From NCBI GenBank assembly GCA_026125665.1, contig JAHCKS010000045.1, positions 1 to 37,883 of the forward strand: a stretch of 37,883 nucleotides of DNA, read 5' to 3'. Positions 9,916 through 18,773 of this stretch are shown here, one piece after another (position 1 is the first letter of the stretch; each line of letters opens with the position of its first letter). The translations under genes and the position numbers were made by a program. The notes beneath the pieces were generated by a model. That model did not search any database. It was not told the origin of the DNA and saw only the letters and a program-made list of their open reading frames with translations. Origin of the DNA: Rubrivivax sp. GTDB lineage: Bacteria > Pseudomonadota > Gammaproteobacteria > Burkholderiales > Burkholderiaceae_C.

Positions 9916-10751
9916 GAACCGGAGCCGGAGCCGATGCCGATACGGATGCCGGAGCCGAGGCGACAGGCGCGCCGCCATCGCTGGCGATCGACGAGGTCGA
10001 CGGCGGCGGCGCCATCGCCACCATCACGCTGCGCCGCCCGCGGGTGGCCAACCGGCTCGACCCGGCCGACCTCGCCGCGATCGTGGCGCATGTCGCGCAG
10101 GCCGATGCCGACCCGCGCGTGCGCGTGCTGTGCCTCGCTGGGCAGGGGCGCCACTTCTGCGGCGGCTTCCACATCGGAGCGATCGACCCCGCGGCCGACG
10201 GCGCGCCCGGCGCGCGGCCGAGCGACCGCTTCGAGGCGATGGCCGACGCGATGGAGAACGCGCGTGCCGTCACCGTGGCCGCGCTGCAGGGCGGCGTGTA
10301 CGGCGGCGCGGTCGATCTCGCGCTGGCGTGCGACTTCCGCATCGGCACGCCGGCCGTCGAGGCGATGGTGCCGCCGGCGCGGCTCGGGCTGCACTACCAC
10401 CGCGGCGGCCTCGAGCGCTTCGTCTCGCGGCTCGGCCTGGCGGCAGCCAAGCGGCTGCTGCTCGGCGTGGAGACGCTCGACGCCGCCGCGCTGCTGCAGG
10501 TGGGCGGGCTGGACCGCAGCGTCGCGCCCGAGGCGCTGGCCGCCGAGGTCGATGCCTATGCGCGCCACCTGGCTGGCCTCGCGCCGCTGGCGCTGCTGCC
10601 GATGAAGCGACACCTCAACGCGATCGCGCGCGGCCGGCTCGATGCCGAGGCAATCGCCACCGACATCGCGCGCGCCTGGGCCAGCGAAGACCTGCGCGAA
10701 GGCAGCAGCGCCTGGGCGGCGAAGCGGGCGCCGCGCTTCATCGGCCGCTGA
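9912..10751 (+). CDS. Crotonase family protein (enoyl-CoA hydratase/isomerase-like)
   Basis: A 279-residue protein beginning with GTG within the ligase stop (GTGA). An unusual low-complexity N-terminal tail (TGAGADADTDAGAEATGAP) precedes the core. Core signs are ATITLRRPRVANRL, GQGRHFCGGF for the first oxyanion strand, and AALQGGVYGGAVDLALACDFRIG for the second. The first catalytic Glu position is Asp (GGAVD) and the second reads PARLGLHY, so it is probably not a standard hydratase. The C-terminus ends in the usual WAAKRAPRF. It is the last gene of the tightly coupled Liv-ligase set; 144 bp of non-coding sequence follows with no clear promoter. Confidence 0.88.
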   Translation: MRTGAGADADTDAGAEATGAPPSLAIDEVDGGGAIATITLRRPRVANRLDPADLAAIVAHVAQADADPRVRVLCLAGQGRHFCGGFHIGAIDPAADGAPGARPSDRFEAMADAMENARAVTVAALQGGVYGGAVDLALACDFRIGTPAVEAMVPPARLGLHYHRGGLERFVSRLGLAAAKRLLLGVETLDAAALLQVGGLDRSVAPEALAAEVDAYARHLAGLAPLALLPMKRHLNAIARGRLDAEAIATDIARAWASEDLREGSSAWAAKRAPRFIGR

Positions 10752-10895
10752 CGGGTCCCGCAGCGGCCGCGGCCGCCGTCGCACCGACCCCGCGACCGGA
10801 GTTCCCGCCGACGTGACGCGGATCGATGCGTCGAGTTGCCGCGACAATAACGACCGCGCCGCGCGCCGGCCCGGACAACCTGCCCCGGAGATCCG

Positions 10896-12122
10896 ATGAC
10901 ACCGAGTCCTCCCGTCCACCCCGGCGCGCTCTCCGGCCTGCGGGTCGTCGACCTGACGCACGTGCTCGCCGGCCCGCTGGCCACGCAGATGTTCGGCGAC
11001 CACGGCGCGGATGTCGTGAAGGTCGAGCCGCCCGGCGGCGAGGTCAGCCGCAAGATGGGCCCGTCGACGAACGAGCACGGCTTCTCGTCGCACTACTTCA
11101 GCGTCAACCGCAACAAGCGCACGGTCGCGCTCGACCTGTCGCGCCCGGAAGGGGTCGACGTGCTGATGCGGCTGCTGGCCGATGCCGACGTCCTGATCGA
11201 GAACTTCAAGCCCGGCACGATGCGCGGCTTCGGCCTCGACTACGAGACGGTGCTCGCGCCGCGCTTTCCGCGCCTCATCGTCGCGCACATCAGCGGCTTC
11301 GGTGCAGACGGGCCGCTCGGCGGCCTGATCGGCATGGACCCGACGGCCCAGGCGATGTGCGGCTTGATGAGCTGGCAGGGCGAGCCGCAGGGTGCGCCGA
11401 TGCGCGCCGGCGCCTCCATCGTGGACATGCTGGCCGGCTTCTACACCGCCTCGGCGATCCTCATGGCGTTGCACGAACGCCATGCCTCCGGGCGCGGCCA
11501 GGAGATCGAGGTGACGCTGTTCGACTCGGCGTTCACGCTGACGCACCCGTTCACGGCCGACTGGTTCATGTCCGGCCGCGAGCCGGCACGCATCGGCAAC
11601 CGCCACCCGAGCGGCGCGCCGTACAACGTCTACCGCTGCCGCGACGGCCACCTGCTGCTGGCCTGTGCCAACGACAAGCAATTCCGCGCGCTGTGCGAGG
11701 TGCTCGGGCGCCCGGAGCTGGCCAGCGACCCGCGCTTCGTGGACGTGCGCCAGCGCTTTCGCAACCAGGATGCGATCGACGCCGAGGTGAATGCGCTGTG
11801 CGCGACACGCGACAAGAACGACATGGCCATGACGCTGCTCGCGGCCGGCGTCCCGGCCGGCCCGGTGCTCACCATGGGCGAAGCGCTGCGGCATCCGCAG
11901 GTCGCCGCGCAGCGCCTCGTCGTCGAAGACGCATCGATCGGCTTTCGCACCATCGGCTCGCCGATCCGGATGAGCCGCACGCCCCCGGCGCTGCACCAGC
12001 GCCCGGCGCGCTTCGGCGAGCACAGCCGCGAGGTGCTGCGCGAAGCCGGCTTCGCCGACGCCGAAATCGATGCGCTGATGGCGGGCCGGGTTCTGTTCGG
12101 CGAACCGGGCGCGGCTTCCTAG
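10896..12122 (+). CDS. CaiB/BaiF family (family III) CoA-transferase
   Basis: A 408-residue enzyme that would move CoA between acids, an alternative to ATP-dependent activation. The N-terminus GLRVVDLTHVLAGPLATQMFGD and HGADVVKVEPPGGE are diagnostic. The sequence continues with NRNKRTVALDL, LIENFKPGTMRGFGLDYE and the AGASIVDMLAGFYTA block. The expected catalytic aspartate is probably Asp148 in GMDPTAQAMCG. Length is normal. It is separated by 144 bp from the upstream operon and could have its own promoter. It converges with the minus-strand crotonase gene, leaving 31 bp between the stops. CoA donor and acceptor are unknown. Confidence 0.93.
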   Translation: MTPSPPVHPGALSGLRVVDLTHVLAGPLATQMFGDHGADVVKVEPPGGEVSRKMGPSTNEHGFSSHYFSVNRNKRTVALDLSRPEGVDVLMRLLADADVLIENFKPGTMRGFGLDYETVLAPRFPRLIVAHISGFGADGPLGGLIGMDPTAQAMCGLMSWQGEPQGAPMRAGASIVDMLAGFYTASAILMALHERHASGRGQEIEVTLFDSAFTLTHPFTADWFMSGREPARIGNRHPSGAPYNVYRCRDGHLLLACANDKQFRALCEVLGRPELASDPRFVDVRQRFRNQDAIDAEVNALCATRDKNDMAMTLLAAGVPAGPVLTMGEALRHPQVAAQRLVVEDASIGFRTIGSPIRMSRTPPALHQRPARFGEHSREVLREAGFADAEIDALMAGRVLFGEPGAAS

Positions 12123-12149
12123 CCACGCTGGCCGGCGGTTCGTGTGGCT
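12121..12149. terminator. Possible bidirectional hairpin between convergent genes
   Basis: AGCCAC at 12121-12126 can pair with GTGGCT at 12144-12149 across a 17-nt loop, placed between the stop of the CoA-transferase and the stop of the minus-strand crotonase. The stem is short, the loop long and no T-run follows, so the call rests mainly on its location. Confidence 0.25.
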
Positions 12150-12153
12150 GGTC

Positions 12154-12942
12154 TCAGCGGCCCAGGAACTGCGGCGGCCGGCGCTCGGCCATCGCCTTCA
12201 CGCCCTCCTTGAAATCCTCGGTCTTGAAGTGGGCGTTCTGCTCGATGCTCTCGTGCGCGACCGCCAGTCGAAACTGCTCCACGAAGCCGGCCCGCAGCGT
12301 GGCGCGTGTGGACTGCACGGCGATCGGCGACGAGGTGGCGATCTCTGCGGCCAGCTGAATCGCCCGCGTGCGCACCTGGTCCTGCGGCGCCAGTTCGTCG
12401 GCCAGGCCGATGCGCAGCGCCTCCTCGCCGCCGATGCGCCGCCCGGTGTAGAGCAGCAACCCCGCCTGCTGCTGGCCGACCAGCCGCGGCAGCGTGCAGG
12501 ACAGCCCGAACCCGGGGTGGAAGCCAAGCCGGTTGAAGTTGACCGAGAACCGTGCCTCGGCGCAGGTGACGCGGAAATCCGCCACCAGAGCCAAGCCCAT
12601 GCCGCCGCCGATGGCCGGGCCGTGCACCGCGGCAACCACCGGCTTGGCGCACGAGACCAGGCGGATTGCTTCGAAGTACAGCGGGTTCACCGCGCGCGGG
12701 CTCTTCTGCGGCGGGGTCGCGTCGCGGTTGGCGAAGTTGGCGCCGGCGCAGAACGCGCTGCCCTGCGCGCACAGCACGATGGCGCGGCATCTCGCGTCGG
12801 CGTCGAGACTCTCGAACGCGTCAGCGATGCCCTGAATCATCGGGATGTCGAAGTAGTTGTGCGGCGGGCGGCGGATCTCGACGAGCGCCACGTGGCCGTC
12901 GAAGTCGACGCCGACCACCGGCGTGTCATCGGTTTGACTCAT
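12154..12942 (-). CDS. Crotonase family protein (enoyl-CoA hydratase/isomerase-like)
   Basis: A 262-residue protein when started at MSQTDD (12942), which follows an AGGA box; an upstream in-frame ATG at 12981 would add 13 poorly supported residues. The crotonase pattern is clear: VALVEIRRPPHNYFD, SAFCAGANFANRD for the first oxyanion strand, VHGPAIGGGMGLALVADFRV for the second. The first Glu position is Gly/Met (GGGMG) and the second region reads FNRLGFHPGFG, so standard hydration chemistry is not supported. It is the second gene of a two-gene minus-strand unit behind a Bug receptor, 55 bp downstream of it. Substrate unknown. Confidence 0.88.
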   Translation of the reverse strand: MSQTDDTPVVGVDFDGHVALVEIRRPPHNYFDIPMIQGIADAFESLDADARCRAIVLCAQGSAFCAGANFANRDATPPQKSPRAVNPLYFEAIRLVSCAKPVVAAVHGPAIGGGMGLALVADFRVTCAEARFSVNFNRLGFHPGFGLSCTLPRLVGQQQAGLLLYTGRRIGGEEALRIGLADELAPQDQVRTRAIQLAAEIATSSPIAVQSTRATLRAGFVEQFRLAVAHESIEQNAHFKTEDFKEGVKAMAERRPPQFLGR

Positions 12943-12997
12943 GTCGGATGTTCCTGTCGGTAAAGAGGCACGGCGCGGCAACGAGCCCCGCCGTCAG

Positions 12998-13981
12998 TCA
13001 GTCGAGTTGAATGCGGTTCTTCTTGATGATCGCGCCCCAGCGCGCGGTCTCGGCTTTCGTGTACTCGGCCAGCTCCGCCGGCGTGCCGCCGCGCAGCACC
13101 GCGCCTTGCGCCAGCAGCTGCGCCCGCTGCGCCGGGTCATCGATGAACTTGCGCAGCTCCGCGTTGAGCTTGGCGATCACCGGCGCCGGCGTTCCGGCCG
13201 GGGCGAGCAGTTGGTACCACGTCATTGCCTCGTAGCCTGGGTAGGTCTCGGCGATGGCGGGCGCGTCGGGCAGGCTCGGGATGCGCTGCGGCGACGCGAC
13301 CGCAAGCGCCTTCAGCTTGCCGCTGCGCACGAACGGCTGCGGCTGCTGGAGCCCGTCGAACAGCAGCTGGATCTGACCGCCGAGCAAGTCGTTCAGCGCC
13401 GGGCCGTTGCCCTTGTAGTGCACGCTCTGCAACGAGATGCCGGCCGCCTCCTCGAGCAGCTTGACCGCGAGGTGCGGGGTCGTGCCGTTGCCGGGCGTGC
13501 CGATGTTCAGCTTGCCGGGATGGGCCTTGCAATAGGCAATCAACTCCTTGAACGTCGCCGCCGGCACCGAGGGGTGCGCGAACAGCACGTACGGCAGGTC
13601 GGCGACGCGGCCGATCGGCGCGAAGTCGCGTTCGGCGTCGTACGGCATCTTGCTGAACAGGAACGGATTGATCGTCGGCGCACCCGTGCCGAACACCAGG
13701 GTGTAGCCGTCGGGCGGCGACTTGGCGACCGCCGCGAAGCCGATGTTCGTGCTGGCGCCCGGCTTGTTCTCGACGACCACGGTCTGCCCCAGCGACTCGG
13801 TGAAGCGCTGCGCCACCAGGCGCGCCAGCGCATCGGAGAAGCCGCCGGCGGCGTACGGCACGATCAGCTTCACTGGTTTGTCGGGATAGGTCTGTGCGGT
13901 GGCAGCGGCCGCACACACGGTGAGCAACAGCAGGCTGGCGGCACGAAGCATGGAACGAAGCGGCAGAGCCAAGCGCTGCAT
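12998..13981 (-). CDS. Bug/TctC-family periplasmic substrate-binding protein
   Basis: A 327-residue receptor. The ATG at 13981 is preceded by GAGGAC; a second in-frame Met at residue 11 is possible. A Sec signal peptide (LRAASLLLLTVCAAAATAQ) leads into YPDKPVKLIVPYAAGGFSD, VENKPGAST, PDGYTLVFG, and VHYKGNGPALNDLLGGQIQ. It ends with the typical IIKKNRIQLD. It is transcribed first in a minus-strand pair with the crotonase, divergently from the crotonase at 14088, so the 106 bp between them should hold two promoters. No TctAB genes are present. Ligand unknown. Confidence 0.92.
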   Translation of the reverse strand: MQRLALPLRSMLRAASLLLLTVCAAAATAQTYPDKPVKLIVPYAAGGFSDALARLVAQRFTESLGQTVVVENKPGASTNIGFAAVAKSPPDGYTLVFGTGAPTINPFLFSKMPYDAERDFAPIGRVADLPYVLFAHPSVPAATFKELIAYCKAHPGKLNIGTPGNGTTPHLAVKLLEEAAGISLQSVHYKGNGPALNDLLGGQIQLLFDGLQQPQPFVRSGKLKALAVASPQRIPSLPDAPAIAETYPGYEAMTWYQLLAPAGTPAPVIAKLNAELRKFIDDPAQRAQLLAQGAVLRGGTPAELAEYTKAETARWGAIIKKNRIQLD

Positions 13982-14087
13982 GGGATGTCCTCAGGTCGGC
14001 GGAAGTCGGTGCTGGCAGCATCGTAGCCGACTACATTGGGGCGGTGCGCCGCATCGACGCGCGCTGGACAACCTCCGAGGAGCACAC
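13982..14087. promoter_or_regulatory. Divergent intergenic region
   Basis: This 106-bp gap must carry starts for the minus-strand Bug gene and the plus-strand crotonase. A small inverted repeat, GTAG-CCGA-CTAC, lies at 14023-14034, and a ribosome-binding GAGGAG precedes the crotonase ATG. I see no convincing -35/-10 pair and no copy of the AACAAYYGTTYG element found elsewhere in the window. Confidence 0.35.
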
Positions 14088-14876
14088 ATGCAGGAAGTCA
14101 TCGTCGAGAAACGCGACCGCATCGGCCGCATCGTCTTCAACCGGCCCGAGGCCAAGAACGCGCTCACGCCGCCCATGCTGGACGAGACGATGCGCGCCAT
14201 CGCCGCGTTCGAGCGCGACGACGACGTGCGCGTGCTGCTGATCACGGGCGCCGGCGGGTCGTTCACCTCGGGGGGCGATCTGAAGTTCCTGGCCGACATG
14301 ACGCAGAAGAAGCCGTTCGAGATCCGCGACTCGGTGTACACGTACTTCGCGGGCACCGCGAAGGCCATCAAGCTGTGCCGCAAGCCGACGGTCGCCGCCG
14401 TCGCCGGGCCGGCCGTCGGCGCGGGTTGCGAGTACGCCATCGCCTGCGACTTCCGCATCGCCGGCGAGTCCGCGGCCTTCTGCGAGACCTGGGTCAACAT
14501 CGGACTGATGGCGCCGCTGGGCGGCATGTTCCTGTTGCCGCGCCTGATCGGCCTGGGGCGAGCGACCGACATGCTGATGCGCGGCACCACGGTGCGCGGT
14601 GCGGAGGCCGAACGCATCGGGCTGGTCCACCGCTGCGTGCCCGATGCGCAGCTCGACGAGGCGGCAACCGAACTGGCGCACGAACTGGCGGCCGGCCCGC
14701 CGCTTGCGCAGGCCGCCATCAAGGAAGGCCTGCGTCGCGGCATGCAATCCAGCCTCGACGCCGAATGGGAGTTCAACCTCTACGCGCAGGCAATGCTGAT
14801 CCACTCCGACGATTACGCCGAGGCAATGCTTGCGCGCAAGGACAAGCGCCGGCCGGCCTTCCAGGGAAAGCGCTGA
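14088..14876 (+). CDS. Enoyl-CoA hydratase/isomerase family protein
   Basis: A 262-residue crotonase starting at MQEVIVEKRDRIG after a GAGGAG box. It has GRIVFNRPEAKNALTPPM, the first oxyanion strand GSFTSGGDLKFLADM, and AGPAVGAGCEYAIACDFRIAG, where the Glu of GCEY matches the first catalytic Glu of enoyl-CoA hydratases. The second Glu is replaced (WVNIGLMAPLGG). Of the crotonases here, apart from the BadI-like one, this is the most likely to hydrate or isomerise an enoyl-CoA. It ends 17 bp before the conserved promoter/operator of the PrpD operon. Confidence 0.9.
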   Translation: MQEVIVEKRDRIGRIVFNRPEAKNALTPPMLDETMRAIAAFERDDDVRVLLITGAGGSFTSGGDLKFLADMTQKKPFEIRDSVYTYFAGTAKAIKLCRKPTVAAVAGPAVGAGCEYAIACDFRIAGESAAFCETWVNIGLMAPLGGMFLLPRLIGLGRATDMLMRGTTVRGAEAERIGLVHRCVPDAQLDEAATELAHELAAGPPLAQAAIKEGLRRGMQSSLDAEWEFNLYAQAMLIHSDDYAEAMLARKDKRRPAFQGKR

Positions 14877-14893
14877 AGCCGCGGCGGCGGCAG

Positions 14894-14922
14894 CCTAACA
14901 ACCGTTCGGCCGATATACTGGG
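14894..14922 (+). promoter_or_regulatory. Site A: conserved operator with -10 box upstream of the PrpD operon
   Basis: The 29-bp segment begins CCTAACAACCGTTCGG, and 27 of its 29 bases recur at 28517-28545 before badH. The core AACAACCGTTCG (14897-14908) is followed by GCCGA and then a good -10, TATACT, at 14914-14919. The hexamer at the -35 position 17 bp upstream (CAGCCT) is poor. The same core-plus-5-bp-to--10 spacing occurs in the BVMO promoter (23110-23138). A regulator binding across the spacer is inferred. Confidence 0.7.
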
Positions 14923-14960
14923 GCCACAGGGTTCGCTGAGGCCGGTGAAGGACGACTCGC

Positions 14961-16364
14961 ATGGGCAAGGATGACGCGGCGACCATCGCCGAAACGCTCG
15001 CCGGCTTCGCCGCCGCGCTGCGGCCGGGCGACATTCCGCCGGCCGTCGCCGAACGGGCACGGCATCTGATCCTCGACGCGGTGGGCATCGCGCACGCGTC
15101 CACGCACTACGACTTCGCGCACCGCTCGTTGTCGGCCATGCAGGAGCTGTCGGCGGGCGGCGCCGACACGCCGGTGATCGGCCTGGCCGCGCGGCTCGCG
15201 CCGCGCGACGCGATGCTGATGAACGGCATCCTGGTGCACGGGCTCGACTACGACGACACGCACGCCGCGGGCGTGATCCACGCCACCGCCAGCACCTTCC
15301 CCTGCGCGCTCGGCACGGCTGCGCTCGCCGGTGCCGACGGCGAGGCGCTGCTCACGGCCTATGTCGCCGGCATGGAGGCCGGCGCGCGGTTGGCGTCGGT
15401 GGCCAAGGGCGGCTTCCACCAGGTCGGCTTCCATCCGACCGGATTGATCGGCGCGTTCGCCTGTGCGCTGGTCGCCGGGCGCCTGCTCGGGCTCAACGCG
15501 GCGCAGCTCGCCTGCGCACAGGGCATCGCGCTGTCGATGGCCTCGGGCAGCATGGAGTTCCTGCAGGACGGCGCATGGACCAAGCGCATGCACCCCGGCT
15601 GGGCGGCGGGCGCCGGGCTCACGGCCGCGACGATGGCGCGCCACGGCTTCGTCGGCCCCAAACAGGTCTACGAAGGCCGCTTCGGCCTGTTCAACAGCCA
15701 CCTCGGCGCGCTCGCACGCGACGGCGACCTGGCTCTTGCCACCGCCGGCCTGGGCGAGGTGTGGGAGCTGACCAAGGTCAACGTCAAGCCGCTGCCGGCC
15801 TGCCACTTCACCCACGCCTGTGCCGATGCGGCGGTGCTGCTGCGCGAACGGCACGGCCTGCGAGCCGAGCAGATCACGAGCGTGCGCGCGCTCGTGCCGG
15901 CCGAGGTGGTGAAGACCGTGTGCGAGCCGGTAGCCACGAAGAGGCGCCCGCAGAACAGCTACGACGCGCAGTTCAGCATCCCCTACATCGTCGCGACGGC
16001 GCTGATCCGCGGCCGCTTCGGCCTGGCCGAGCTCGACGAGGCGGCGTTGCGCGACGAGCGCACGCTCGCGCTCGCAGCCAAGGTCGAATACGAGGTGGAT
16101 GCGGATTCGCCGTTCCCGAAGTACTACTCGGGCGAGGTGGTCGTCACGCTGGCCGACGGGCGCGAGCTGCGCCACCGCGAGCATGTCAACCGCGGCGGCG
16201 AGGAGCGCCCGATCACGAATGCCGACGTGGTGCGCAAGTACGACGGGAACATGGCGCTTGTCGCCTCGCCGGCGCGGGCAGCGCGGGTGCGCGAGCGGGT
16301 GCTGGCGATCGGACGCGACGTTTCGGCGCTTGACGTGCAGGCCGGCCTTGCCGCGCGCGGCTGA
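14961..16364 (+). CDS. MmgE/PrpD family protein
   Basis: A 467-residue protein of the family that includes 2-methylcitrate dehydratase and cis-aconitate decarboxylase-type enzymes. Family marks are LILDAVGIAHAS near residue 40, LMNGILVHGLDYDDTH near 87, GFHPTGLIGAFACALVAGRLLGL, KRMHPGWAAGAGLTAATMA, and SYDAQFSIPYIVATALI. It opens a plus-strand unit with an acyl-CoA dehydrogenase 17 bp downstream and an MFS gene after it, and lies behind site A. Many PrpD homologues outside the methylcitrate cycle are uncharacterised; no prpB or prpC partner is here, so a role in propionate use is not supported. It may dehydrate or isomerise a hydroxy-acid intermediate. Confidence 0.9.
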   Translation: MGKDDAATIAETLAGFAAALRPGDIPPAVAERARHLILDAVGIAHASTHYDFAHRSLSAMQELSAGGADTPVIGLAARLAPRDAMLMNGILVHGLDYDDTHAAGVIHATASTFPCALGTAALAGADGEALLTAYVAGMEAGARLASVAKGGFHQVGFHPTGLIGAFACALVAGRLLGLNAAQLACAQGIALSMASGSMEFLQDGAWTKRMHPGWAAGAGLTAATMARHGFVGPKQVYEGRFGLFNSHLGALARDGDLALATAGLGEVWELTKVNVKPLPACHFTHACADAAVLLRERHGLRAEQITSVRALVPAEVVKTVCEPVATKRRPQNSYDAQFSIPYIVATALIRGRFGLAELDEAALRDERTLALAAKVEYEVDADSPFPKYYSGEVVVTLADGRELRHREHVNRGGEERPITNADVVRKYDGNMALVASPARAARVRERVLAIGRDVSALDVQAGLAARG

Positions 16365-16381
16365 CCCGGAAAGCTTCTTCG

Positions 16382-17533
16382 ATGAACCACGAGCTGCAAC
16401 AGGACGAAGCAATCCTCGACGCGATCGACCGCTTCCTGCGCGTCGAGGTCAGGCCGCACGTCAAGCGGCTCGAGCACGCGGACGAGTACCCCAGCGCGAT
16501 CGTCGAGCGCATGAAGGAGATGGGCCTGTTCGGCTGCATCATCCCGGTGGAGTACGGCGGGCTCGGCCTCTCGGCGGCGACCTACGCCGCGGTGGTGGCG
16601 CGCATCGCGTCGGTGTGGATGTCGCTGTCCGGCATCATCAACTCGCACCTCATCATGGCCGCCGCCGTGCTGCGCAGCGGCACCGAGGAACAGAAGCGCG
16701 CGTTCCTGCCGCGCTTCGCCACCGGCGAGCTGCGCGGCGGCATCGGCCTGACCGAGCCCGACGCCGGCACCGACCTGCAGGCGATCCGCACGCGCGCCGT
16801 GCGCGACGGCGAGCACTACGTCGTCAACGGCAGCAAGACCTGGATCACCAACAGCGGCCAGGGCAACTGCATCGCGCTGCTGGTGAAGACCGACCCGGCG
16901 GCCGAGCCGCGCCACCGCGGCATGAGCCTGTTCATCGCCGAGAAGGGGCCCGGCTTCGTCGTCTCGCGCAAGCTCGAGAAGCTCGGCTACCGCGGCATCG
17001 ACACCTGCGAGCTGCGCTTCGACGACTACCGCGTGCCGGCCTCGCGGCTCGTCGGCGGCGTCGAAGGCAGCGGGCTGCAGCAGGTGCTCGCGGGGCTGGA
17101 GCTGGGGCGCATCAACGTGGCCGCGCGCGGGCTCGGCGTGGCCACCGCGGCGCTGCACGACGCCGTGGCCTACGCGCAGCAGCGCAAGACCTTCGGCAAG
17201 CCGATCTGCGAGCACCAGGCCATCCAGCTCAAGCTTGGCGAGATGGCCACGCGCGTGGAAGCCGCGCGGTTGCTGGTGCAGTCGGCCGCGCGCGCATACG
17301 ACGGCGGCGAACGCTGCGACATGGAAGCCGGCATGGCGAAGTACTTCGCCACCGAGGCGGCGATGGACAACGCGCTCGAGTGCATGCGCATCCATGGCGC
17401 CTACGGCTACTCGCCCGAGTTCGACGTCGAGCGCTACTACCGCGACGCGCCGCTGCTGCTCATCGGCGAAGGCACCAACGAGATGCAGCGCATCATCATC
17501 GCGCGGCAGCTGGTGCAGCGCCACCCGGTGTGA
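16382..17533 (+). CDS. Acyl-CoA dehydrogenase
   Basis: A 383-residue FAD enzyme. The FAD/acyl motif IGLTEPDAGTDLQAI is at 121-135 and KTWITNSGQGNCIALLVKT at 152-170. The C-terminal domain has QRKTFGKPICEHQAIQ, the MRIHGAYGYSPEFDVER stretch, and IGEGTNEMQRIIIARQL with the probable catalytic base Glu363, the short/medium-chain-type position. This differs from the dehydrogenase at 665-1831, which uses the isovaleryl-type position, so the two are not redundant copies. A GGAA box precedes the ATG, and the stop overlaps the GTG of the MFS gene. Electrons go to ETF; no ETF genes are in the window. Confidence 0.93.
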   Translation: MNHELQQDEAILDAIDRFLRVEVRPHVKRLEHADEYPSAIVERMKEMGLFGCIIPVEYGGLGLSAATYAAVVARIASVWMSLSGIINSHLIMAAAVLRSGTEEQKRAFLPRFATGELRGGIGLTEPDAGTDLQAIRTRAVRDGEHYVVNGSKTWITNSGQGNCIALLVKTDPAAEPRHRGMSLFIAEKGPGFVVSRKLEKLGYRGIDTCELRFDDYRVPASRLVGGVEGSGLQQVLAGLELGRINVAARGLGVATAALHDAVAYAQQRKTFGKPICEHQAIQLKLGEMATRVEAARLLVQSAARAYDGGERCDMEAGMAKYFATEAAMDNALECMRIHGAYGYSPEFDVERYYRDAPLLLIGEGTNEMQRIIIARQLVQRHPV

Positions 17534-18720
17534 GCCGCGCGCCCGGCGTCGCGCGGCCGTTGGCGGCGATGCTGGCCGCGCAATCGCTGATGTCGGCCGC
17601 CACCGTCGCGCTGCCAGTGCTGGCGCCGAAGGCGGCGCCCGATATCGGCGCGCCGGTGGCCTGGGTCGGGCTCTTCGTCTCGCTCGTCTACGGCAGCAGC
17701 ATGGTCAGCGGGCTCGCGGCCGGCGCTCTCGTACGCCGCTGGGGCGCGGTCCGGCTGTGCCAGTTGTGCCTGCTCGCCGCCTGCGCGGGCCTGGCGCTGA
17801 TCGCCTCGGGGAGCCGCCTCGGCGTGGCGCTCGGCGCCGTTCTCATCGGTGCCGGCTACGGCCCGCTGAATCCGGCGAGTTCGCACCTGCTCGACCGATT
17901 CACGCCAGCGCATCGCCGGGCGACGATCTTCTCCATCAAGCAGACCGGCGTGCCGATCGGTGCCGTGCTGTCGGGGTCGATCCTGCCGACGCTGGCGCTG
18001 ACCATCGGCTGGCCGCCGGCGCTGTTCGCGCTCGGCGTTGTCTGCGTGCTGCTGGCCGTGCTGCTCCAGGGCCTGCGCGCGACCTGCGACGACGACCGCG
18101 TGCCGGGCACGCGGCTCGGCCTCGGCGATCTCGCGGCGCCGGCGCGGCTGGCGCACGCCGACCAGGCCGGCTGGCCGCTGGCCTGGAGCTCGTTCTGCTT
18201 CGCTGCGTTGCAGCTGTGCCTGGGGACCTACCTCGTCGCCTACCTGACGGGCGAACTCGGCTACGACCTCGTTCGCGCCGGCTTCGTTCTCGCGCTCACG
18301 CAGGCTGCCGGCGTCGCCGGGCGGCTCGTCGCCGGCGCGCTGGCTGACCGCGGCAGCGCACGGCGGGTCATGGGCGCGATGGGCTGCGCGATGGGCGTGT
18401 GCGCGCTGGCAAGCAGCCAGGCGCATACCTGGCCGGCGATCGCGCTGCTCGCGCTGTACGCGCTGTTCGGTGCCAGCGCGATCGGCTGGAACGGCGTCTA
18501 CCTCGCGGAAGTGGCCCGCCGCGCGCCGCCCGGTGCCGTCGGCACCGCGACGGCGGCCGCGCTGTTCGTCACGTTCGCCGGCGTGCTCACCGGGCCGGCG
18601 ATCTTCGGCGTGCTGCTGCAGTCCGGCCTGCCTTACGGCACCGCGTTCGTCACCGTCGGCGTGCCGGCGCTCGCCTGCGGGCTGTTCCTGCTGCAGCGCC
18701 GCGCCGAGGCTCGGGCCTGA
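17530..18720 (+). CDS. MFS transporter
   Basis: An inner-membrane carrier of 396 residues with about twelve hydrophobic segments. It begins at GTG 17530 inside the dehydrogenase stop (GTGA). The segment ALVRRWGAVRLCQ resembles the loop 2-3 motif of major facilitator proteins, GAGYGPLNPASSHLLDRFTPAHRRATIFSIKQTGVP is a typical mid N-half stretch, and GRLVAGALADRGSARRVMG is the equivalent motif of the second half. Its coupling to PrpD and acyl-CoA dehydrogenase suggests import of the same acid or export of a product. Substrate is unknown. It ends the site A operon; a decayed hydrolase gene follows. Confidence 0.88.
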   Translation: MSRAPGVARPLAAMLAAQSLMSAATVALPVLAPKAAPDIGAPVAWVGLFVSLVYGSSMVSGLAAGALVRRWGAVRLCQLCLLAACAGLALIASGSRLGVALGAVLIGAGYGPLNPASSHLLDRFTPAHRRATIFSIKQTGVPIGAVLSGSILPTLALTIGWPPALFALGVVCVLLAVLLQGLRATCDDDRVPGTRLGLGDLAAPARLAHADQAGWPLAWSSFCFAALQLCLGTYLVAYLTGELGYDLVRAGFVLALTQAAGVAGRLVAGALADRGSARRVMGAMGCAMGVCALASSQAHTWPAIALLALYALFGASAIGWNGVYLAEVARRAPPGAVGTATAAALFVTFAGVLTGPAIFGVLLQSGLPYGTAFVTVGVPALACGLFLLQRRAEARA

Positions 18721-18773
18721 AGCCGCAAGCGCTGCCCTGCACCCCACCCACCCATGGGGATCCGCGGCGTCGC

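Noticed and set aside
7846-9978. A 710-residue minus-strand open frame opposite the acyl-CoA ligase
   Set aside because: Composition is repetitive Arg/Ala/His/Gly without any domain, while the plus-strand ligase has all its core motifs.
9453-12023. A very long minus-strand open frame (about 856 residues) opposite the CoA-transferase and crotonase genes
   Set aside because: Arg/Ala/His-rich low-complexity translation with no motifs, opposite two clear genes; a shadow frame expected at this G+C content.
14961-16364. Assigning prpD of the methylcitrate cycle
   Set aside because: No prpB, prpC or acnD-like genes nearby and the operon partners are an acyl-CoA dehydrogenase and an MFS transporter.
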